DNA of 64,000 nucleotides from Comamonadaceae bacterium. GTDB lineage: Bacteria; Pseudomonadota; Gammaproteobacteria; Burkholderiales; Burkholderiaceae_C. The notes beneath the pieces were generated by a model, which was given only the letters and a program-made list of their open reading frames with translations, had not been told where the DNA came from and ran no database searches. A program made the position numbers and the translations under genes. Positions 1 to 12,025 of the stretch are shown one piece after another (position 1 is the first letter of the stretch; each line of letters opens with the position of its first letter). Location of the stretch: assembly GCA_027488115.1 (NCBI GenBank), contig JAIYCG010000001.1:248001-312000 (forward strand), written 5' to 3'.

Positions 1-31
1 AGCACTTGGACAACACGGGCAAGTGCTTTTT
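1..31 (+). terminator. Rho-independent terminator at the window edge
   Basis: An 8-bp perfect stem (AGCACTTG at 1-8 with CAAGTGCT at 20-27), an 11-base loop and a run of five T at 27-31. Read on the plus strand it would end a gene lying left of the window. It sits 6 bases past the purL stop, so it may also serve purL, but the bases needed for a U-run in that direction lie outside the window. Confidence 0.7.
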
Positions 32-37
32 GGATGG

Positions 38-3000
38 TTATTGAACCCAACGCCGGGCGTTTTGCCACATTCTGAGCCATGGGCTGAATGCTGACACTTC
101 TCCAGGTGTATAGCTCATCTGTACGTTGCGGAACACCCGTTCTGGGTGCGGCATCATGGCTGTAAATCGACCATCGGGTGTTGTCACAGCGGTTAGACCT
201 CCTGGGCTGCCATTGGGATTGGCAGGATAATCTTCAGTGGGTTTGCCCATGTTATCCACAAAACGCATGGCGGCAATGGCTTCTTGAGCACGGCCTCGAT
301 ACTTGAAATTGGCAAACCCTTCTCCGTGTGCCACTGCAATCGGCATGCGGCTTCCAGCCATGTCCTGGAAGAAAAGACTGGGCGAAGGCAAAACTTCCAC
401 CATTGACAACCTGGCCTCAAAACGTTCGCTTTGATTGCTTGTAAATCTAGGCCAGTCTTGTGCACCCGGAATGATGTCGGCCAGTTCGGCAAACATTTGG
501 CAACCATTGCAAACGCCCAATCCAAACACATCAGTGCGCGCAAAGAAAGCTTTGAACGCATCAGACAACAAAGGATTGAACGTGATGCTGCGAGCCCAAC
601 CGATGCCGGCACCCAAGGTATCGCCGTAGCTAAAGCCACCGCAAGCTACCAGCCCCTGGAAATCTTTCAAGTTGACACGACTTGTTTGAAGATCGGTCAT
701 GTGAACGTCGTGAGACTCAAATCCCGCTAGCGCAAACGCATAGGCCATTTCAACATGTGAGTTGACGCCTTGCTCACGCAAAATGGCCACGCGAGGTTTG
801 GCTAAATTGAGCCAAGGTGCCGCTACATTTTCTTCAGTGTTAAAGCTGAGTGAAACATGCAAGCCAGGATTGTTCAAATGGCCAATGCGTGCATGCTCAC
901 TGTCTGCACAGGCAACATTGTCTCTTTGCTGGCATATTTTCCAGCTCACACTGTCCCAAACTTGGTGCAGGTCTTCTAAATTAGCTGTGAAAATTTCTTG
1001 GGTGTCACGCCAAATGCTCAAAGCGCCAACCCCTTTGTCGATCACAGAATGGTGGGGCCGCGTTTTGCCAATCACATGGCTGTATTTGGAAAGATTGTGC
1101 TTGCGCAAAGCCTGCATGACTTCTGCTCGGTCTTGCGTGTCAATTTGAATGACCACACCCAACTCCTCGCTGAACAAAGCCTTGAGGGTGAGCTCTTCCC
1201 TTCTTGCGCTAATTTGCTGCGCCCAATTTTTGGCGTCTCCGTACTCTGCGCGGCTGTCAGAGATCCCATCTCCTTCGGTCACCAAAAGGTCTACGTTAAG
1301 GGCAACGCCCACTTGACCGGCAAAGCACATTTCGGCCACAGCACTTAGCAATCCACCATCACTGCGGTCGTGATAAGCCAAAATTTTGCCTTGCGATCGA
1401 AGCAAGTTGATGACCTTGACCAAGTTCACCAGATCTTCGGGAGAATCCAAATCGGGAACCCGATCGGCAGATTGATTGAGGACTTGCGAGAAAATACTTC
1501 CGCCCATGCGGTTTTGTCCGTGACCCAAGTCAATCAAGATGAGGGATGTGTCTGAAGCACTTGCATTCAATTGCGGGGTTAAAGTGCCTCGAACATCTGA
1601 CAAACTTGCAAAAGCACTCACAATCAAACTGACCGGTGATGTCACTTTGTGAGTCGCTCCCTCATGGGTCCATTGTGTTTTCATCGACAGACTGTCTTTG
1701 CCAACAGGAATGGAAATGCCCAAGGCTGGACAGAGTTCTAGGCCAACTGCCTTCACGGTCTCATACAGCGCCGCATCTTCTCCCGGTTCGCCACAGGCAG
1801 CCATCCAGTTGGCACTGAGTTTGACCCGATCGAGTTCAATGGGCGCTGCCAACAAATTGGTAATGGCTTCGGCAACGGCCATGCGACCTGAGGCTGCTGC
1901 ATCGATGCTGGCCAGAGGGGTACGCTCGCCCATGCTCATGGCCTCCCCTTTAAAACCTTGGTAGTCGGCCAGTGTGACCGCGCAATCAGCCACCGGCACT
2001 TGCCAGGGGCCAACCATTTGGTCTCTGTGCGTCAGGCCACCTACCGTTCGATCGCCTATGGTGACGAGGAACCGCTTGGACGCAACGGTAGGGTGACTTA
2101 AGACATTCAAGATGGATGACTGCAAGCTCACACCCGTGAAGTCAATGGGAGTGATGTTTCGATGCACAGAAGTGACCTTGCGATGCATTTTGGGCGGTTT
2201 GCCAAGCAGCACATTCATTGGCATGTCTACGGGATGCTTCAAACTTTCTTGGGAAGCGAGTTCATCTGATAAAACCAAATGGCGCTCTTCGGTTGCAACA
2301 CCCACCACGGCAAATGGGCAACGCTCGCGCTCACAAAAAGATTTGAACAAATTCAATGACTCAGGCGCAATGGCCATGACATAGCGCTCTTGACTTTCGT
2401 TGGACCAAATTTCTTTAGGCGAAAGACCCGATGCCTCTATGGGTACAGCACGCAAATCAAAGCGTGCCCCGCGCCCTGCATCGTTGGTCAGTTCTGGAAA
2501 GGCATTGGACAAACCCCCAGCACCCACATCGTGGATGGCCAATATCGGATTGTCTTGACCCATGACCCAGCAGTGATTAATGACTTCCTGTGCTCTTCGT
2601 TCAATTTCTGGATTGCCGCGTTGAACAGAGTCAAAGTCTAAGTTGGCTGCGTTGGTGCCTGAGGCCATTGAACTGGCCGCACTTCCGCCCATGCCAATGA
2701 GCATGCCAGGCCCCCCTAGTTGCACCAACAAAGTACCAGCGGGAAACTGAATTTTTTGGGTTTGCACATTGTCAATGACACCAAGACCGCCCGCAATCAT
2801 GATGGGCTTGTGGTAACCCCGAACCACACCATCGACCACCTGTTCGTACTCTCGAAAGTAGCCCAATAAATTGGGACGCCCAAATTCATTGTTGAAGGCT
2901 GCACCACCCAACGGACCTTCTGTCATGATTTGAAGCGCGCTTGCGATGTGATCTGGTTTGCCGTGAGGACCGTCCCATAATTTCGAGACAGTAAAACCTG

Positions 3001-4030
3001 TCAATCCAGCTTTAGGTTTGGAGCCACGACCCGTAGCGCCTTCATCTCGAATTTCGCCGCCGGCCCCCGTTGAAGCACCTGGGAAAGGCGATATGGCCGT
3101 CGGATGGTTGTGTGTTTCAACCTTCATCAAGACATGGTGCAGTGCATATTCTTTGAGATAAACACCCTCTTGTTTGGCAACAAAACGCTCTACGTCGTGG
3201 CCGGTCATGATGGAGGCATTGTCAGAATATGCCACCACGGTGTGTTGAGGATTTTGCTGATGCGTATGTCGAATCATGCCAAACAAACTGTGCGCTTGGT
3301 CTTGACCGTCTATGGTGAATTGCGCATTGAAAATCTTGTGTCTGCAGTGCTCACTGTTGGCTTGGGCAAACATCATCAGTTCGACATCACTGGGATTTCT
3401 GCCCAATTGCTTGAAAGAACTCATGAGGTAATCAATTTCATCTTCGGCCAAAGCCAGGCCAAATTCTTGGTTGGCTTTTTCCAGGGCTTCTTTTCCACCA
3501 GACAGCAGGTCTACGTGCAAGAGTGGTTGAGCTTGCAATTCAGTGAAAAGCGCCAAGGCATCGTCTCGTTGAGCCAGAACAGATTCAGTCATCCTGTCAT
3601 GCAACAAGTCGGCCAACTGAAGCAGGGTTTCAGCTGAGCAAGCTTGCGCTGCTGCTGCATTTTTAAAATGCAATGAAAACTCGACCAATCTCTCAATCCG
3701 ACGAACCATCAAGCCGCAGTTATGGGCAATGTCTGTTGCCTTGGATGCCCAAGGTGAAACAGTGCCCAGTCGAGGTGAAATCAAGAGGGATCTGATAAAA
3801 GAAGGCTTCGGCTTGTGGGTCTCTTCAAATGGTTCACCATAGGTGAGAAGCTCGGTCAAGTTGGCCCTTTGCGTCGCCTCTAAGGCAGTTGCACTCGCAA
3901 CCAAATGCAAATACTGGCCTGACAGGGCCTTCAATTCAGGACAACAGGCATGCAGCTTAGGCAGCAATTGCTGGTTACGAAAATCGCTGAGGGCGTTACC
4001 GCCTTCCAAAATGAGTGTATGCAGGGTCAC
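38..4030 (-). CDS. purL: Phosphoribosylformylglycinamidine synthase (FGAM synthetase), single-chain
   Basis: Catalyses the fourth step of de novo purine synthesis, converting FGAR to FGAM with glutamine and ATP in the cytosol. The 1330 residues match the large single-chain form of proteobacteria: N-terminal PurS-like and linker regions, two AIRS-type synthase halves, and a C-terminal class I glutaminase. The glutaminase triad is visible as Cys1174 (in VCNGCQ), His1295 and Glu1297 (in PHPERVF). The start is GTG at 4030, with AAGG seven bases upstream; no in-frame ATG fits the conserved N-terminus better. It is divergent from map across 132 bases. A TAAAAT-like -10 for purL lies at 4100-4105, but I see no clear -35. 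Family assignment is certain; the start is very likely. Confidence 0.97.
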   Translation of the reverse strand: MTLHTLILEGGNALSDFRNQQLLPKLHACCPELKALSGQYLHLVASATALEATQRANLTELLTYGEPFEETHKPKPSFIRSLLISPRLGTVSPWASKATDIAHNCGLMVRRIERLVEFSLHFKNAAAAQACSAETLLQLADLLHDRMTESVLAQRDDALALFTELQAQPLLHVDLLSGGKEALEKANQEFGLALAEDEIDYLMSSFKQLGRNPSDVELMMFAQANSEHCRHKIFNAQFTIDGQDQAHSLFGMIRHTHQQNPQHTVVAYSDNASIMTGHDVERFVAKQEGVYLKEYALHHVLMKVETHNHPTAISPFPGASTGAGGEIRDEGATGRGSKPKAGLTGFTVSKLWDGPHGKPDHIASALQIMTEGPLGGAAFNNEFGRPNLLGYFREYEQVVDGVVRGYHKPIMIAGGLGVIDNVQTQKIQFPAGTLLVQLGGPGMLIGMGGSAASSMASGTNAANLDFDSVQRGNPEIERRAQEVINHCWVMGQDNPILAIHDVGAGGLSNAFPELTNDAGRGARFDLRAVPIEASGLSPKEIWSNESQERYVMAIAPESLNLFKSFCERERCPFAVVGVATEERHLVLSDELASQESLKHPVDMPMNVLLGKPPKMHRKVTSVHRNITPIDFTGVSLQSSILNVLSHPTVASKRFLVTIGDRTVGGLTHRDQMVGPWQVPVADCAVTLADYQGFKGEAMSMGERTPLASIDAAASGRMAVAEAITNLLAAPIELDRVKLSANWMAACGEPGEDAALYETVKAVGLELCPALGISIPVGKDSLSMKTQWTHEGATHKVTSPVSLIVSAFASLSDVRGTLTPQLNASASDTSLILIDLGHGQNRMGGSIFSQVLNQSADRVPDLDSPEDLVNLVKVINLLRSQGKILAYHDRSDGGLLSAVAEMCFAGQVGVALNVDLLVTEGDGISDSRAEYGDAKNWAQQISARREELTLKALFSEELGVVIQIDTQDRAEVMQALRKHNLSKYSHVIGKTRPHHSVIDKGVGALSIWRDTQEIFTANLEDLHQVWDSVSWKICQQRDNVACADSEHARIGHLNNPGLHVSLSFNTEENVAAPWLNLAKPRVAILREQGVNSHVEMAYAFALAGFESHDVHMTDLQTSRVNLKDFQGLVACGGFSYGDTLGAGIGWARSITFNPLLSDAFKAFFARTDVFGLGVCNGCQMFAELADIIPGAQDWPRFTSNQSERFEARLSMVEVLPSPSLFFQDMAGSRMPIAVAHGEGFANFKYRGRAQEAIAAMRFVDNMGKPTEDYPANPNGSPGGLTAVTTPDGRFTAMMPHPERVFRNVQMSYTPGEVSAFSPWLRMWQNARRWVQ

Positions 4031-4162
4031 GGGGTGGCCTTGATGGCAAGAGGGAAATGTGACTCAAATACCGCTGACTGGGGCATTGAACGAAGCTTTA
4101 TTTTAACCGCTGGTAGTGCTCATTTCTGCAAAGTTGGACTCAGGATGGGATAATCGCTCCCC

Positions 4163-4966
4163 ATGACAATTACCCTTAAAGACGATCAAGACGCCAAAGG
4201 CATGCGTGTGGCTGGACGCCTTGCTTCCGAAGTACTCGATTACTTAACGCCCTTCGTGAAACCAGGCATCACGACCAATGAATTGGACAAACTGGCCCAT
4301 GATTACATGGTCCATGTTCAAGGCACGGTGCCTGCGCCCTTGAATTACCAGCCACCAGGTTATTCGCCCTACCCCAAATCTATTTGCACCTCCATCAATC
4401 ATCAAGTATGTCACGGCATTCCCAATGAAAAAATGCTCAAAAAAGGTGATATCGTCAATATTGACATAACCGTTATCAAAGACGGTTGGCATGGTGACAC
4501 CAGCAGAATGTTCATTGTGGGCGAAGCCTCCATCGCTGCCAAGCGGCTTTGTGCAGTCACTTACGATGCCATGTGGCACGGCATAGAACAAGTCAAACCC
4601 GGCGCGCGTTTGGGCGATATCGGATGGGCCATTCAAAAATTTGCAGAAAATTTAGGTTTCTCCATTGTTCGAGAGTTCTGCGGCCATGGCATTGGCCGTG
4701 TCTTTCATGAAGAGCCCCAGGTTTTGCACTATGGCAAGCCAGGTACTTTGGACGAACTCAAAGCCGGCATGACATTCACCATCGAGCCCATGATCAATGC
4801 AGGAAAAAGGGACATCAAAGAATTGGGTGATGGCTGGACCATCGTGACCAAAGACAGAAGTTTGTCTGCGCAGTGGGAACATACCATTTTGGTCACTGAA
4901 ACTGGCTATGAAGTCCTGACACTTTCTGCCGGAAGTCCTCCTGTTCCTGAATTCGTCAAAGGTTAA
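4163..4966 (+). CDS. map: Type I methionine aminopeptidase
   Basis: Removes the initiator methionine from new proteins in the cytosol. The 267 residues have the pita-bread fold with all five metal ligands recognisable: Asp101, Asp112, His175, Glu208 and Glu239. His84 in the VCHGIP motif matches the conserved substrate-binding histidine. The ATG at 4163 has no convincing Shine-Dalgarno sequence, and a GATAAT box lies only 8 bases upstream (see findings). glnD follows after 2 bases, so the two are surely co-transcribed. In many proteobacteria map lies beside rpsB or glnD, and this copy follows the glnD pattern. Confidence 0.97.
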   Translation: MTITLKDDQDAKGMRVAGRLASEVLDYLTPFVKPGITTNELDKLAHDYMVHVQGTVPAPLNYQPPGYSPYPKSICTSINHQVCHGIPNEKMLKKGDIVNIDITVIKDGWHGDTSRMFIVGEASIAAKRLCAVTYDAMWHGIEQVKPGARLGDIGWAIQKFAENLGFSIVREFCGHGIGRVFHEEPQVLHYGKPGTLDELKAGMTFTIEPMINAGKRDIKELGDGWTIVTKDRSLSAQWEHTILVTETGYEVLTLSAGSPPVPEFVKG

Positions 4967-4968
4967 AT

Positions 4969-7602
4969 ATGACCGACTTGTCGGTATTGAGAGATAAGTA
5001 CCGACGGGAAAAGCAGTCCCTGTGGTCAAACATTGCCACAAGCACTGCAAATGGCCGAGGGCTTAAACCCACCTTGGTTCGTTTGGCCAAACTCGCAGAT
5101 GTTCTGCTGGTTCAGCTTTGGCGCAATGCTGGGTTTACACAGGGTGAAGCACTGATTGCGGTGGGTGGGTATGGCCGCGGAGAATTGTTTCCATCGTCTG
5201 ATGTCGATGTCTTGGTTTTATTACCTGACAACATCATCGCAGAAGATTCCCCAGAGTTAAAAGCAAAACTCGAAGTATTCATTGGCAGTTGTTGGGACAG
5301 TGGGTTGGAAATTGGCTCTAGTGTCAGAACGCTGAAAGATTGCCTAGATGAGTCCGAAAAAGACATTACGGTTCAAACTTCATTGCTTGAAAGTCGACTT
5401 CTTGCAGGCAACCTCATCCTTTTTCAACAGTTTCAACAAAGCTACAAAGAGGCCATGGATCCCCATGCCTTTTTTGTAGCAAAAACCCTTGAGTTAAATC
5501 AGCGTCATAACAAGTTTGAAAATACGCCCTACTCCCTAGAACCCAATTGCAAAGAGTCACCTGGCGGGCTTAGAGATCTTCAAATTATTTTATGGGTCTC
5601 AAGGGCTGCTGGTTTAGGACACACTTGGGACGATCTGGCTGCAAAGGGCTTGGCCACACCGCTTGAAGTAAAGCAAATTAAACGCAACGAAGCGGTGCTG
5701 AGTCTCATCCGTGCCAGGCTTCATTTGTTGGCCAAGCGACGTGAAGATCGTTTGGTTTTTGATTTGCAACACTCGTTGGCAGAGGCATTTGGCTACAAAG
5801 CCCAAAGCACGCCTGAAGGCAAACACAAACAAAGGGCCAGTGAAGTCCTCATGCGTCAGTATTACTGGGCCGCCAAAGCAGTGACTCAGTTGAACCAAAT
5901 ATTGCTTTTGAACATTGAAGCGTATTTGCAAGCGCAACGAGGCCACACTCGCATCGAAGTGCGTAAGCTCAATGAACATTTCTTTGAAACAAACGGACTT
6001 TTACAAGTAGCGCAAGACGACCTTTATCAAAAACATCCGCATGCCATTCTGGAAACATTTTTGTTATACCAGCAGACACCCGGCGTCAAGGGCTTGTCAG
6101 CCAAAACTCTGCGAGCACTTTACAACGTGCGCGGTGTGATGGATGCCAATTTCCGGCGCGATCCGGTCAATCGCGGCACCTTCTTAAAAATTCTTCAAGA
6201 GAGTCATGGCATCACGCATTCTCTTCGCTTGATGAATCAGACCTCAGTTCTTGGTCGTTATCTTTGGGTGTTCAGAAACATTGTGGGTCAGATGCAGCAT
6301 GACCTGTTTCACGTTTACACCGTCGATCAACACATCCTGATGGTACTCAGAAATGTGCGTCGCTTCTTCATTGCCGACCATGCCCATGAATACCCATTTT
6401 GCTCTCAACTGGCAGCGGGTTGGGACAAGCCTTACATCCTTTACACAGCAGCGTTGTTTCACGACATTGCAAAAGGTCGTGGTGGTGACCATTCGAAATT
6501 GGGTGTTTTAGAAGTCAAGCGTTTCTGTCGCCAACATGGCATAGGGCCTGAGGACACCAAGCTCATTGCGTTTTTGGTAGGCGAACACCTGACCATGAGT
6601 CATGTAGCTCAAAAAGAGGATTTGAGCGACCCCGACGTCATTGCTGCATTTGCCAAACGCGTCGGTAACGAGCGTCGCCTGACCGCTTTGTACCTCTTAA
6701 CAGTTGCAGATATCCGCGGCACAAGCCCCAAAGTTTGGAATGCTTGGAAGGGCAAGTTGTTAGAGGACCTTTATAAATATACTTTGCGGACGTTGGGGGG
6801 CAGAGCCCCAGACGCCAATGCTGAGATCGAATCTCGCAAGCGAGAGGCTTTGGTAGAGTTAGCGAGGCACTCCGAACCTTATGACGGGCAAAAAGCGCTT
6901 TGGGACACACTGGATATTGGCTATTTCATGCGCCACGATGCCAGTGAAATTGCATGGCACGCAAGGCAGCTTTCAAGGTATGTGCCGTTACCAATTGCAC
7001 CATCCGTTGCAGCATTGAATGGAAAGTGTATTGTTCGGGCCCGCATCTCGCCATTGGGAGAAGGGCTGCAAGTCTTGGTCTACACAGAAGACCAAACAGA
7101 TTTGTTTGCTCGAATTTGCGGCTACTTCGATCAAGCCGGATTCAGTATTTTGGACGCCAAAATTCACACGGCTAAAAATGGATTTGCGCTAGACACCTTC
7201 CAAGTGGTCACCTCGCTTCTGCCTGAACATTATCGAGAACTCATCACCATGGTGGAGTCGGGCTTGAGCCTGACCATCAATCAAAAGGGTCCGCTCCCCC
7301 CACCTACCAAGGGCCGGGTCTCTAGGCGCGTCAAGAACTTTCCCATTGCGCCCAGAATCACATTGGATCCCGATGAAAAAGCGCAAAGCTGGCTGCTAGC
7401 CATCTCTGCCAGCGACAAAATGGGTCTGCTCTACAGCGTGGCAACCGTTCTTGCCAAACACAGCATCAGTCTGAAGTTGGCCAAGATCAGTACCCTGGGT
7501 GAACGAGTTGAAGACACCTTCCTGATTGAAGGTTCAGCCCTGCAGCACAATCGTGAGCAAATTGAAATAGAAACTGAGTTGCTTCAAGTTCTACAGTCAT
7601 AA
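4969..7602 (+). CDS. glnD: Bifunctional uridylyltransferase/uridylyl-removing enzyme (PII modifier)
   Basis: Senses glutamine and uridylylates or deuridylylates the PII proteins GlnB/GlnK, setting nitrogen control. Domains in order: nucleotidyltransferase with the [15 protein letters not shown] signature (catalytic Asp78 and Asp80); a helical linker; an HD phosphohydrolase domain with LFHDIAKG near residues 496-503; and two C-terminal ACT domains near 700-780 and 805-877 that bind glutamine. The length of 877 residues is normal. It starts 2 bases after the map stop. It is convergent with the downstream radical SAM gene, with 42 bases between their ends and no strong terminator hairpin. Confidence 0.97.
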   Translation: MTDLSVLRDKYRREKQSLWSNIATSTANGRGLKPTLVRLAKLADVLLVQLWRNAGFTQGEALIAVGGYGRGELFPSSDVDVLVLLPDNIIAEDSPELKAKLEVFIGSCWDSGLEIGSSVRTLKDCLDESEKDITVQTSLLESRLLAGNLILFQQFQQSYKEAMDPHAFFVAKTLELNQRHNKFENTPYSLEPNCKESPGGLRDLQIILWVSRAAGLGHTWDDLAAKGLATPLEVKQIKRNEAVLSLIRARLHLLAKRREDRLVFDLQHSLAEAFGYKAQSTPEGKHKQRASEVLMRQYYWAAKAVTQLNQILLLNIEAYLQAQRGHTRIEVRKLNEHFFETNGLLQVAQDDLYQKHPHAILETFLLYQQTPGVKGLSAKTLRALYNVRGVMDANFRRDPVNRGTFLKILQESHGITHSLRLMNQTSVLGRYLWVFRNIVGQMQHDLFHVYTVDQHILMVLRNVRRFFIADHAHEYPFCSQLAAGWDKPYILYTAALFHDIAKGRGGDHSKLGVLEVKRFCRQHGIGPEDTKLIAFLVGEHLTMSHVAQKEDLSDPDVIAAFAKRVGNERRLTALYLLTVADIRGTSPKVWNAWKGKLLEDLYKYTLRTLGGRAPDANAEIESRKREALVELARHSEPYDGQKALWDTLDIGYFMRHDASEIAWHARQLSRYVPLPIAPSVAALNGKCIVRARISPLGEGLQVLVYTEDQTDLFARICGYFDQAGFSILDAKIHTAKNGFALDTFQVVTSLLPEHYRELITMVESGLSLTINQKGPLPPPTKGRVSRRVKNFPIAPRITLDPDEKAQSWLLAISASDKMGLLYSVATVLAKHSISLKLAKISTLGERVEDTFLIEGSALQHNREQIEIETELLQVLQS

Positions 7603-7644
7603 CGGCAGTAATGAGCTTGTCTCGACACAAAACCTGACTGTCAA

Positions 7645-9921
7645 TCAATGTTTTTTGCGTGGTGGCAACCCAGTGTGTTGAGTCAGCATACTGCCTTTGC
7701 GTGGAACAGCGCTGGGCGTGCTGTTTTTGCGACGAGCGCTTTGATATTCATCTGACAAGGGCTGCCATGTAGGTATCAAATGATGCTTGCCGTTGCCGAT
7801 CAGATCGGAACGCCCCATGGCTTTGAGTGCCTCACGCAGTAACGGCCAATGTTTGGCATCGTGATAGCGCAAAAAAGCTTTGTGCAATCTGCGACGCTTT
7901 TCGCCCTTGACCACATCGACTTTTTCACTTTCGCGGGTAATTTTACGCAACGGATTTTTGGTGGTGTGGTACATCGCCGTTGCTGTGGCCATGGGACTTG
8001 GATAAAAAGTTTGAACTTGATCGGCACGAAAACCGTGTTTCTTGAGCCAAATGGCCAAGTTCATCATGTCTTCATCGCTGGTTCCAGGGTGTGCCGCAAT
8101 GAAGTAAGGCACCAAGAATTGTTTCTTACCCGCTTCTGCACTGAACTTGTCAAACAAACTCTTGAACTTGTCGTAAGTGCCAATGCCAGGTTTCATCATT
8201 TTGGTGAGCGGACCAGACTCGGTGTGCTCTGGAGCGATTTTCAAATACCCACCCACATGGTGTGTGACCAATTCTTTCACGTACTCAGGACTTTGAACGG
8301 CTAAGTCGTAACGCAAGCCAGAGCCAATCAAAATCTTTTTAATGCCCTTGAGACTTCTGGCTTTCCGATACATCTGAATCAGCGGGCCGTGATCTGTGGT
8401 GAGGTTGCTGCAAATACCAGGAAACACACAACTTGGCTTTCGGCAAGCTGCCTCAATTTCAGGAGACTTGCAACCCAATCGGTACATGTTGGCGGTAGGG
8501 CCACCCAAATCTGAAATGACACCTGTAAAACCTTTGACCTTGTCGCGGATGTCTTCAATCTCACGCAGCACAGAAGCTTCGCTTCGGCTTTGAATGATTC
8601 GGCCCTCGTGTTCGGTGATGGAGCAAAAAGTACAGCCGCCAAAACAACCGCGCATGATGTTGACTGAAAAACGGATCATCTCCCAAGCAGGTATCTTGGT
8701 TGAACCATCGTGCGATCCATTTTCGTCGGCATAAATGGGGTGTGGACTGCGTGCATAGGGCAGGTCAAACACCGTGTCCATTTCGGCCGTAGTGAGCGGT
8801 ATGGGCGGGGGTGTGATCCAGACATCCCGAGCGGTATGGCCTTCACCGTGGGCTTGAACCAGACAACGCGCATTGCCCGGATTTGTTTCTAAGTGCAACA
8901 CACGGTTGGCATGGGCATAAAGCACCGAATCAGACTTCACTTGCTCATAACTGGGCAAACGGATGACACTTTTATCGCGAGGCGGAACTTTGTGAAGACC
9001 CTTGCCCGTCATGGCGGGCAACTGCGGATTGGGCACAAAAGTGAGCGGCTTGACCGCAGCATTTTGTTGATCAGCGACCATCTGTGCTTCATCTTCACGG
9101 GCACAACTGGCGCCGTTTTCACGCGCCTGATCTGAAATCATCAAGTAAGGATTGACGTGCGCCTCGACGTGACCGGGTGTGTCAACCGAAGTTGAATCAA
9201 TTTCAAACCAACCTTCAGGGGTTTGACGGCGAACAAAAGCAGTGCCTCTCACATCGACGATGTTTTGCACGGGTTCTCGAGCAGCCAACCTGTGAGCAAT
9301 TTCCACCACTGCGCGTTCAGCGTTGCCATAAAGGAGCAGATCACATTTGCTGTCGACCACAATGGATCGACGCACTTTGTCGGACCAATAGTCATAGTGC
9401 GCAATGCGACGCAAAGAACCTTCAATGCCACCCAACACAATGGGCACATCGGGATAAGCTTCGCGACAGCGTTGGCTGTAAACAATGGCCGCTCGATCGG
9501 GCCTCTTACCACCCACATCACCAGCCGTATAAGCATCATCGGATCTGATTTTTCGATCGGCCGTGTAACGGTTGATCATGGAATCCATGTTGCCAGCAGT
9601 CACACCCCAAAATAAGTTAGGCTGACCCAAAGCACGAAACGGTTCGGCGCTTTGCCAATCCGGCTGAGCAATGATGCCCACGCGAAACCCTTGCGCTTCT
9701 AGCATGCGCCCAATGACGGCCATGCCAAAACTGGGATGGTCCACATAGGCATCGCCTGTAACCAGGACAATGTCGCAACTGTCCCAGCCCAATTGGGTCA
9801 TTTCTGCCCGACTCATTGGCAAAAAGGGGGCCGTTCCAAAGCGTGCCGCCCAAAACTTGCGATAGCTGTTCAGGGGCTTGGCATTGCGCGGGAAAAAAGA
9901 AACGTCGACCAGTGCGTTCAT
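7645..9921 (-). CDS. ygiQ: YgiQ-family radical SAM protein (UPF0313)
   Basis: A 758-residue protein of the YgiQ family: an N-terminal region with a cobalamin-binding-like fold, then a radical SAM core. The 4Fe-4S ligands are Cys426, Cys430 and Cys433 ([10 protein letters not shown]). The region before it holds the family-typical [18 protein letters not shown] stretch. The C-terminus is basic (RKNS, PRKGS, PPRKKH). The substrate is unknown for the whole family; radical SAM chemistry follows from the motif and nothing more specific can be said. It has its own transcription unit, divergent from chrA1 and convergent with glnD. The ATG at 9921 fits the family start. Confidence 0.93.
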   Translation of the reverse strand: MNALVDVSFFPRNAKPLNSYRKFWAARFGTAPFLPMSRAEMTQLGWDSCDIVLVTGDAYVDHPSFGMAVIGRMLEAQGFRVGIIAQPDWQSAEPFRALGQPNLFWGVTAGNMDSMINRYTADRKIRSDDAYTAGDVGGKRPDRAAIVYSQRCREAYPDVPIVLGGIEGSLRRIAHYDYWSDKVRRSIVVDSKCDLLLYGNAERAVVEIAHRLAAREPVQNIVDVRGTAFVRRQTPEGWFEIDSTSVDTPGHVEAHVNPYLMISDQARENGASCAREDEAQMVADQQNAAVKPLTFVPNPQLPAMTGKGLHKVPPRDKSVIRLPSYEQVKSDSVLYAHANRVLHLETNPGNARCLVQAHGEGHTARDVWITPPPIPLTTAEMDTVFDLPYARSPHPIYADENGSHDGSTKIPAWEMIRFSVNIMRGCFGGCTFCSITEHEGRIIQSRSEASVLREIEDIRDKVKGFTGVISDLGGPTANMYRLGCKSPEIEAACRKPSCVFPGICSNLTTDHGPLIQMYRKARSLKGIKKILIGSGLRYDLAVQSPEYVKELVTHHVGGYLKIAPEHTESGPLTKMMKPGIGTYDKFKSLFDKFSAEAGKKQFLVPYFIAAHPGTSDEDMMNLAIWLKKHGFRADQVQTFYPSPMATATAMYHTTKNPLRKITRESEKVDVVKGEKRRRLHKAFLRYHDAKHWPLLREALKAMGRSDLIGNGKHHLIPTWQPLSDEYQSARRKNSTPSAVPRKGSMLTQHTGLPPRKKH

Positions 9922-10028
9922 GAGGCAAATAAAAAGAATACGGTAGTTTAGGGCCTCTTTGAGATGCTTTCAGTCAAAGGGTTTCTTTCTATCCAAGGTT
10001 TGGCAAAAGCTTCAGCGATAATTGAACA

Positions 10029-10643
10029 ATGTCATCAGAAGCCCAAGCACTCAACCATCCTCGCTCTAAAACGGAGTTGTTTGTGGTTTTCACTTTCTTG
10101 GCGCTTCAAGGTGTAGGTGGCGTTCTTGCTGTAGTTCAACATGAGTTGGTAGACCGCAGAAAGTGGATGACCAAAGCTCAATTTGTGGAGGAATGGTCTG
10201 TGGCACAGGTCATGCCCGGACCGAATGTGGTCAACCTTTGCCTCATGATTGGTGGTAAATACTTTGGCATTGCGGGTGCTCTCGCTGCAGTTTGTGGCCT
10301 GATTGGTGGCCCTCTCGTGTTGGTTCTGGGTCTGGCCATCTTGTTTGGAGGTGTAGCAGACAACCCTTCGGCTCAAGGCGCTCTGAAGGGCATGGGGGCT
10401 GTGTCGGCGGGTCTGGTCATAGCCACGGGGCTCAAACTCAGCACCACATTGCCCAAAAACCCCATGGGACTTTGGGCTGCCCTTACTTTTGCTGTTTTAT
10501 CGTTTGCAGGTGTTGGCATTTTCAGATTGCCATTGGCTTGGGTGTTACTTGGCCTTGGTAGCGTGGCTTGTTTTTTAACCTACCGTGCTTTGAGACATGT
10601 TCCACCAAAAGCCGAATCTAAATCGAATCGCGAGGCACCTTGA
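10029..10643 (+). CDS. chrA: Chromate transporter, short-chain subunit 1
   Basis: Half-size member of the CHR family, 204 residues with about six hydrophobic segments. The family signature is present: a GVGGVLAVVQHELV stretch in the first helix region and VMPGPNVVN near residues 63-71. Short CHR proteins come in pairs that form the equivalent of one long ChrA exporting chromate. The ATG follows a GATAAT box by only 6 bases and has no visible Shine-Dalgarno sequence (see findings). The second half follows immediately. Whether this pair really moves chromate, or another oxyanion, cannot be read from sequence. Confidence 0.9.
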   Translation: MSSEAQALNHPRSKTELFVVFTFLALQGVGGVLAVVQHELVDRRKWMTKAQFVEEWSVAQVMPGPNVVNLCLMIGGKYFGIAGALAAVCGLIGGPLVLVLGLAILFGGVADNPSAQGALKGMGAVSAGLVIATGLKLSTTLPKNPMGLWAALTFAVLSFAGVGIFRLPLAWVLLGLGSVACFLTYRALRHVPPKAESKSNREAP

Positions 10644-10645
10644 GC

Positions 10646-11236
10646 ATGCCCTTAAGTCCTCAAGACTGGTTCGATCTGTTCATGCACTTTGCAGTCCTGT
10701 CCTTGATGGGCATTGGCGGCGCCATCACTACCGCTCCTGAAATGCACCGATTCTTGGTCGATGACAAACATTGGCTCACAGACGAATCGTTTTCTTCTTG
10801 CATTGCGCTTGCTCAATCTGCGCCAGGCCCCAATGTGCTTTTCGTAGCGTTAATGGGATGGCAAGTTGGCATCAATGCAGGTGGCGGCTTAAATGCTGGT
10901 GCGACAGCTTGGTGGCTTGGATTGCTAGGGGTCACTTTGACCATGGTGGGCATCATGTTGCCCTCCTCCATCTTGACTTACAAAGCCACGAAGTGGGCAC
11001 AGGTCAACCGAGATTTAATTGCTGTGCAGTCCTTCAAATCGGGAATGGCACCCATAGTGATTGGACTGCTGGTGTCTACGGGGTGGCTTTTGTCTGCTGC
11101 TCACCGAGATTTTTCACAAGACTGGAAGCTTTGGTTGATCACCGCCATTGCCAGCGGGCTGATGCTCAAAACATCGATTCATCTGCTCTGGTTGATAGCA
11201 GCGGGCGGCATTCTGGGGGCAGCCGGTTTTCTCTAA
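10646..11236 (+). CDS. chrA: Chromate transporter, short-chain subunit 2
   Basis: Partner half of the split CHR transporter, 196 residues, hydrophobic, with the matching GIGGAITTAPEMHRFLV and SAPGPNVLF motifs. The ATG at 10646 lies 2 bases past the chrA1 stop. A TTG at 10640 would instead overlap that stop as TTGA and add two residues; the GAGG at 10632-10635 could serve either. Translational coupling with chrA1 is likely, as expected for a pair whose halves are thought to insert in opposite orientations. No chrB regulator or chromate reductase gene lies nearby. Confidence 0.9.
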   Translation: MPLSPQDWFDLFMHFAVLSLMGIGGAITTAPEMHRFLVDDKHWLTDESFSSCIALAQSAPGPNVLFVALMGWQVGINAGGGLNAGATAWWLGLLGVTLTMVGIMLPSSILTYKATKWAQVNRDLIAVQSFKSGMAPIVIGLLVSTGWLLSAAHRDFSQDWKLWLITAIASGLMLKTSIHLLWLIAAGGILGAAGFL

Positions 11237-11277
11237 AATTCTGAATTCGATCTGGCTTTCTCTCAGCCAATGTATGC

Positions 11278-12018
11278 TCAAGACCCCAATCGTTGCCTGA
11301 CTGCTTCAAACAAACAGACACCGCTTGCTACCGAAACGTTCAAGCTTTCTACAGCGCCCTGCATCGGAATACTGACCAACTCATCACATGTTTTGCGGGT
11401 GAGTTGTCGCATGCCAGGGCCCTCAGCACCTAGAACCAAGGCCACAGGGCCTTTCAAATCGACTTGGTAAACGTTGCGAGGCGCATCGCCACTGGTTCCA
11501 ATGATCCAAATGGAGCGCTCCTTTAATTCGCCCAACGTTCGAGCCAAATTGGTGACCATGAAATAAGGCACTGTCTCGGCCGCACCACTTGCAACTTTGG
11601 CAACCGTTGCATTGAGACCCGCAGCATGATCTTTGGGCGCAATGACGGCATGGGCACCTGCGCCATCGGCGACGCGCAAACAAGCGCCAAGATTGTGAGG
11701 GTCGGTGACACCATCCAAAACCAAAAGCAAGGGCGGTCCTTGAACTTGGTCTAAGAGATCGTCAAGTGAATGGGCTTGGGGCAAGCTTTCAACCCTTGCG
11801 GCAACCCCTTGGTGTCCGTGACTTCCGGCCAACTTGGCCAATCGCATGCTGTCAGCCTCAATGAGTCTCACGCCCGCTTCTTGCGCACGTTCTATAAACT
11901 GACGCATGCGGGCATCACGCCTTGTCGTTTCGAAGTAAACCTCGACGATGGAATGAGGTGCAGTTTTTAAACGAACACCAACCGCATGAAAACCGAAAAG
12001 AATTTTGGGAGAGGACAT
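11278..12018 (-). CDS. rlmB: 23S rRNA (guanosine-2'-O-)-methyltransferase RlmB (Gm2251)
   Basis: SPOUT-class methyltransferase that methylates the ribose of G2251 in the 23S rRNA P-loop. Of its 246 residues, the first 80 form the substrate-binding domain and the rest the knotted SAM domain. SPOUT motifs are clear: [15 protein letters not shown] near 101-115, [10 protein letters not shown] near 196-205 and SLNVSVASG near 222-230. A longer frame reaches 12099, but the ATG at 12018 has GGAGG just upstream and fits the family start. It lies 7 bases downstream of the ABC ATPase gene and is probably co-transcribed with it. Confidence 0.95.
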   Translation of the reverse strand: MSSPKILFGFHAVGVRLKTAPHSIVEVYFETTRRDARMRQFIERAQEAGVRLIEADSMRLAKLAGSHGHQGVAARVESLPQAHSLDDLLDQVQGPPLLLVLDGVTDPHNLGACLRVADGAGAHAVIAPKDHAAGLNATVAKVASGAAETVPYFMVTNLARTLGELKERSIWIIGTSGDAPRNVYQVDLKGPVALVLGAEGPGMRQLTRKTCDELVSIPMQGAVESLNVSVASGVCLFEAVRQRLGS

Positions 12019-12025
12019 GCCTCCA

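Noticed and set aside
11253-11269. TGGCT/AGCCA hairpin between chrA2 and rlmB
   Set aside because: Only 5 bp with a 7-base loop and no T-run on either side; not convincing as a terminator.
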